Assembly (NCBI GenBank): GCA_945900935.1
Contig: CAMDKT010000235.1
Coordinates: 1-8,518, forward strand
Source of the DNA: Candidatus Sulfopaludibacter sp. SbA3
GTDB taxonomy: Bacteria; Acidobacteriota; Terriglobia; Bryobacterales; Bryobacteraceae
Reading direction: 5' to 3'
Length of the DNA stretch: 8,518 nt
In this document: positions 6,407-8,518 of the stretch, piece by piece
Layout: every line of letters begins with the position of its first letter
How positions within the stretch are numbered: the first letter of the stretch is position 1
Translations under genes and position numbers: made by a program
The notes under the pieces: model-generated
What the model saw: only the letters and a program-made list of their open reading frames with translations
Databases searched by the model: none
Told to the model about the DNA's origin: nothing

Positions 6407-6652
6407 TCATCGCTCGTAGACCTCGCTTCGGTGCCGAATCCGCGTCACTTCCACCAACAATTTCCTGTCGTTTACTGTGTAGATGACACGGTAGTAGTCG
6501 GCTCGAATCCGTCACCGCCCCGCAGCATCCCCCCGGACGCGGATTCCCTTCAAGTTTTCCAGTTGACTAATCATCCGCCCGATCATCGGACTGGGCAGCT
6601 TCCCCAATTCTCGCTCAGCACTCGACGCCAGTGCGACGCTGTTTCTAGTCAC
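6407..6652 (-). pseudogene. Disrupted RelE/ParE-family toxin
   Basis: From GTG at 6652, which overlaps the antitoxin stop, one frame reads MTRNSVALASSAERELGKLP then SPMIGRMISQLENLKG, a normal RelE/ParE N-terminal half. The same frame ends with RIRADYYRVIYTVNDRKLL and VEVTRIRHRSEVYER, the conserved C-terminal half. Between them it hits TGA at 6514-6512, exactly where relatives have Trp in a ..W-RIR.. motif. The middle also looks scrambled: a neighbouring frame reads GNPRPGGC and another LRGGDG, which match the usual NPRPxGCxKLxGxxG segment. So several small deletions, adding to a multiple of three, probably occurred there; they are not resolvable without homologs. The toxin is expected to be dead. 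The antitoxin gene directly upstream is intact. Confidence 0.82.
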
Positions 6653-6836
6653 GCAACTTTCCGCTGGCAATCAAGCGGCTCTTCACCTTGTCCAGCGGAA
6701 TTCGCTTTTCAAGCCGTCGTGACCGGGAGACCAGCACGTCCTGGATATCCTCCCATAGGGCGCTGTGCTTCTTGAGGTCGATCACCGCCGCTGTCTTTCG
6801 GCCCTTCGCGTCAGTAATGAACTGAATTCCAGTCAC
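6645..6836 (-). CDS. Antitoxin of a RelE/ParE module (Phd/RelB-like, 63 aa)
   Basis: The small acidic/basic mixed protein MTGIQFITDAKGRKTAAVID continues LKKHSALWEDIQDVLVSRSR and ends with a charged tail. IQFITDxxGRKTAVVIDLKxxxxLxEDIxDxxVxxSR is typical of antitoxins that precede ParE/RelE toxins. The GTG start at 6836 is supported by a strong AGGAGG at 6850-6845, 8 nt away. It overlaps the GTG of the broken toxin by 8 nt, so the pair was an operon. The antitoxin is uninterrupted although its toxin is damaged, so it may now be an orphan or a partner for a toxin elsewhere. The exact fold family (Phd/YefM versus RelB) is uncertain. Confidence 0.78.
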   Translation of the reverse strand: MTGIQFITDAKGRKTAAVIDLKKHSALWEDIQDVLVSRSRRLEKRIPLDKVKSRLIASGKLRD

Positions 6837-6844
6837 GCCCCTTG

Positions 6845-6850
6845 CCTCCT
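6845..6850 (-). promoter_or_regulatory. Strong ribosome binding site AGGAGG deciding the GTG start at 6836
   Basis: AGGAGG on the minus strand ends 8 nt before GTG 6836, within the sequence GAAGGAGGC. This makes the GTG credible despite the absence of an ATG. Confidence 0.7.
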
Positions 6851-6949
6851 TCGGTCCTAGCCAAGCTGCGGCCTATCAACACAATAGCGGAACCCTGCGT
6901 GCTTCTCGCTCCCCAAAAAGTCCCGCCCCAAAATCTGTCGAGCCCGTCA

Positions 6950-6961
6950 TTTCGCGCGAAA
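6950..6961. promoter_or_regulatory. 12-bp perfect palindrome TTTCGCGCGAAA between divergent antitoxin genes
   Basis: It lies near the middle of the 213-nt gap separating the minus-strand antitoxin (start 6836) from the plus-strand one (start 7050). The place and symmetry suit a shared operator, but no convincing -35/-10 pair was found next to it. Confidence 0.35.
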
Positions 6962-7034
6962 AGCGCAAAAGCCGGTCACAACATCTCCCACCCGGCCGCC
7001 GACTCAAGCCGATTGGATCAGAAGGTGAAAAGAG

Positions 7035-7041
7035 AAGGAGG
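7035..7041 (+). promoter_or_regulatory. Consensus ribosome binding site AAGGAGG for the VapB/ParD-like antitoxin
   Basis: AAGGAGG ends 8 nt before ATG 7050. The surrounding GAAGGAGGC matches the site of the divergent antitoxin gene. Confidence 0.75.
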
Positions 7042-7049
7042 CCACACCC

Positions 7050-7307
7050 ATGAATATCACCTTGCTTCCCCATCAAGAGAAAGTCGTTGAGGCCGCAATC
7101 AACGCTGGAGTGATTCACTCGGTCGAAGAATGGATCGACTCAGCCATCGCCTATGTGCCAAACGCAATCCTGGCAGGTTCCTCCGCCGCGAAAGCAACCA
7201 ATCTCGTCGAGCTTTTCGATCCCGTCCGGGGGTTGCTGAGCGACAACGAAATTGAGTTCATGTTCGGCCGTGATCCGTCGCCCGGCCGCCCTGTAGATCT
7301 CACATGA
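7050..7307 (+). CDS. VapB/ParD-like antitoxin of a VapC module (85 aa)
   Basis: The N-terminus MNITLLPHQEKVVEAAINAG followed by VIHSVEEWIDSAIA is a ParD-type ribbon-helix-helix pattern, giving DNA binding and dimerisation. The C-terminal tail NLVELFDPVRGLLSDNEIEF and MFGRDPSPGRPVDL is the conserved toxin-wrapping part seen upstream of VapC genes that start MSGFLLDTN. ATG 7050 has a consensus ribosome site. The stop overlaps the VapC start as ATGA (7304-7307), the usual translational coupling. The frame is intact although the toxin is not. It would normally repress its own promoter. Confidence 0.8.
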   Translation: MNITLLPHQEKVVEAAINAGVIHSVEEWIDSAIAYVPNAILAGSSAAKATNLVELFDPVRGLLSDNEIEFMFGRDPSPGRPVDLT

Positions 7308-7715
7308 GCGGATTTCTTCTTGACACCAACTTACCTTCAGAATCCTTGCGGCCAATCCCGGATACCAAAGTTGCCGCCTAGCTAATGCGCCAAGCCAGGG
7401 ACTCCCAGTTTTTGAGCGCGGTGACGATGGGAGAGCTTCGAAAAGGCGTAACGCTTCTCCCCCAAAGCGCACGGCGCACGCAGTTGGAGCAATCGATTGA
7501 GACGCTGGTATCTTCCTGTAACCCAATCCATCGCGGAGCGTTGGGGCGTCATGGATGGCACACGGCAACTTGCCGACAGACCTCTCGGCGTCGCTGACGG
7601 CATGATTGCCGCCACTGCATGGGAACACGGACTTATTCTGGTCACCCGAAACGTCCGGGATTTCGAAGGCCTCGGTGTGACGCTTTTGAATCCTTGGGAG
7701 GATCCGTTGGAGTAA
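7304..7715 (+). pseudogene. vapC: Disrupted VapC (PIN-domain ribonuclease toxin)
   Basis: From ATG 7304 the frame reads MSGFLLDTNLPSES...DTKVAA, then TAG at 7379-7381 where relatives have Trp (VAAWL), consistent with TGG to TAG. The same frame continues ARDSQFLSAVTMGELRKG to about IETL near 7510. The rest is shifted by +1: LPVTQSIAERWGVMDGTRQL, PLGVADGMIAATA, LVTRNVRDFEGLG, VTLLNPWEDPLE, ending TAA 7713-7715. Around eight residues usually found at the shift (like LLPWFAGR) are missing, so a small deletion caused it. All four PIN acidic residues survive in pieces: Asp at 7322, Glu at 7433, Asp at 7596 and Asp at 7659. With a stop at codon 26 and a frameshift, active toxin is not expected. Confidence 0.85.
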
Positions 7716-7815
7716 CATCCGCCAGTCGAACCGTATCCTCGACGCCTCAAGTCGCCGAGCAACCGCAAAACCGCTCCGGCCCACCCGTCGTTGCCGCCAA
7801 TTTGCCGCCTAGCCG

Positions 7816-7840
7816 AAAAATGTCTCCGCGCTTCGCGCGG
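7816..7840 (-). terminator. Possible Rho-independent terminator after the CbiM/FGE frame
   Basis: The minus strand has CCGCGC-GAA-GCGCGG (7840-7826), a perfect 6-bp stem with a 3-nt loop, then AGACA and TTTTT (7820-7816). It begins 45 nt after the stop at 7885. The 5-nt gap before the T-run makes it imperfect. The remaining bases of 7716-7825 show nothing I can support. Confidence 0.4.
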
Positions 7841-7841
7841 T

Positions 7842-7890
7842 CAGTGAACAGCGCATCAGCACCCAGCGATCAGCGCTTCAGTGCTCAGCG
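7842..7890. repeat. Quasi-tandem CAG-led 7/8-nt repeat with 22-nt super-period
   Basis: CAG begins units at 7842, 7849, 7857, 7864, 7871, 7879 and 7886, with spacings 7-8-7-7-8-7. Units at 7842, 7864 and 7886 are exactly 22 nt apart. A typical unit is CAGCGAT or CAGCGCTT. The array overlaps the stop codon of the minus-strand CbiM/FGE frame (7885-7887). Confidence 0.62.
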
Positions 7891-8412
7891 TATGGGAGAC
7901 GAACACACCACCCGGAACCCGACATAGTTGTAGCGGTCGACAAGATGGTTCCCGACGCGGTAGTCGACGCGCGCGTAGTCGGAATAGACGTCCCACGCAC
8001 CGCCGCGCAACACGCGAGACTCCCGTCCCTCAACTTCGTCCGAACACCACTCCCACACATTCCCGCTCAGATCCATCACCCCCTCCGCTGACGCGCCCAA
8101 TGGATACATCCCCACCGCGCTCGTCCGCCCTAACCAAACGACCAGTCCCAAGGCCGTCATCACCCGTGGCCCGAGTAAAATGGCACCAAACGCCACCCCG
8201 ACAGCGTTAAAACAGGTTCCGGCGAACGACGGCCGCTGCAACGCGGTCAACACGAAAAGCAAGCCCGTCGCCGCCGCCAGTTGTCGCCTCGTCTCTGCTC
8301 CTTGTTCCATCTTCCGCGCTACCGTACGAAAGCTCTGCCCAAGAAAGGGCGCGCTCACCACCGTCCAACCCACCGCATGTTGCCACGGCAAAAATCCTTC
8401 ACGGATATGCAA
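7885..8412 (-). CDS. Chimeric open frame: CbiM-like N-terminus joined to FGE-sulfatase C-terminus
   Basis: The 175-residue frame has two unrelated halves. Residues 1-92 match the N-terminus of CbiM, the substrate-binding membrane subunit of cobalt/nickel ECF transporters: HIREGFLPWQHAVGWTVVSA, then TGLLFVLTALQRPS and GVAFGAILLGP. Residues 95-175 match the C-terminus of formylglycine-generating-enzyme/SUMF1 domains: GRTSAVGMYPLGAS, LSGNVWEWC, RVLRGGAW, YARVDYR and GFRVVCS. The switch occurs at about 8130. Start TTG at 8412 is chosen because CbiM proteins begin MHI at this point and GAGGGAG lies 4 nt upstream; the frame is open to at least 8475. The CbiM half keeps only the first helices and lacks the usual metal-site His (Asn69 in AGTCFNAVG). 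The FGE half lacks the front of the fold. Neither activity is expected; it may be an in-frame deletion fusion. Confidence 0.68.
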   Translation of the reverse strand: MHIREGFLPWQHAVGWTVVSAPFLGQSFRTVARKMEQGAETRRQLAAATGLLFVLTALQRPSFAGTCFNAVGVAFGAILLGPRVMTALGLVVWLGRTSAVGMYPLGASAEGVMDLSGNVWEWCSDEVEGRESRVLRGGAWDVYSDYARVDYRVGNHLVDRYNYVGFRVVCSSPIR

Positions 8413-8518
8413 TTTGCTCCCTCTCTTGACCGGAATGACACATCCCGCTCCGATCGAGAGCAAGCTGCAATCCAAGACTTCGAGGCACCCGCCAAACCCG
8501 AAACTCCTGTCCGAGCAT

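Noticed and set aside
6512..6514. In-frame TGA as a selenocysteine codon in the RelE-like gene
   Set aside because: Relatives have Trp here, the flanking sequence is frame-scrambled, and no SECIS-like hairpin was evident; simple decay explains it better.
5906..6775. Long plus-strand open frame (289 codons)
   Set aside because: It is antisense to the RelE toxin, the promoter region and the broken second toxin, all of which show family motifs on the minus strand.
8413..8518. Cobalamin riboswitch before the CbiM-like start
   Set aside because: The B12-box and conserved core patterns are not visible in the short leader available.
8440..8518. Possible coding fragment at the right edge
   Set aside because: Both strands are open for a short distance, but no motif was recognised and the window ends there.

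Overview
The window looks like chromosomal DNA of a GC-rich soil bacterium, most likely an Acidobacteriota member of the Solibacter/Bryobacter kind. This is inferred from the gene mix, not from a marker gene: a CRTAC1-type FG-GAP repeat protein, a tannase/feruloyl-esterase family hydrolase, a COG3618-type amidohydrolase, a PEGA-domain protein, TPR and TMTC-like remnants, a formylglycine-generating-enzyme (FGE) domain, and many toxin-antitoxin genes.

Left part (1-4873, all plus strand): the 3' portion of a secreted FG-GAP/VCBS repeat protein that runs off the left edge; a complete secreted tannase-family esterase; a decayed N-terminal piece of a TMTC-like membrane TPR protein; a complete Tat-type amidohydrolase; and a small exported protein with two PEGA-like domains. 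The amidohydrolase and PEGA genes are 18 nt apart and could be co-transcribed. The esterase and amidohydrolase would fit breakdown of plant-derived aromatic esters, lactones or sugars, but the sequence does not fix either substrate.

Centre (4874-7715): a short intergenic stretch with two hairpins leads into a cluster of type II toxin-antitoxin genes. On the minus strand, in transcription order, are a GTG-start antitoxin with a broken RelE/ParE toxin, an apparently intact RelE(HigB-like)/XRE module, and a truncated ribbon-helix-helix antitoxin whose end runs straight into the 3' tail of an unrelated TPR gene. Divergent from these, on the plus strand, is a VapB/ParD-like antitoxin followed by a broken VapC. 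Only one of four modules keeps an open toxin gene. In the two modules where both partners are present but broken, the antitoxin is open and the toxin carries nonsense and frameshift damage. The intact module has a sigma70-like promoter whose spacer is almost filled by a perfect 15-nt inverted repeat, a good candidate autorepression operator.

Right part (7716-8518): a possible terminator, a 7/8-nt quasi-tandem CAG-led repeat with a 22-nt super-period, and a minus-strand open frame that joins the N-terminal half of a CbiM-type cobalt/nickel transporter to the C-terminal half of an FGE-sulfatase domain. Together with the RHH/TPR junction this suggests a segment shaped by repeated deletion and decay. 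No stretch longer than about 270 nt lacks a gene or gene remnant. No tRNA, rRNA, CRISPR array, IS element or recognisable riboswitch was seen.
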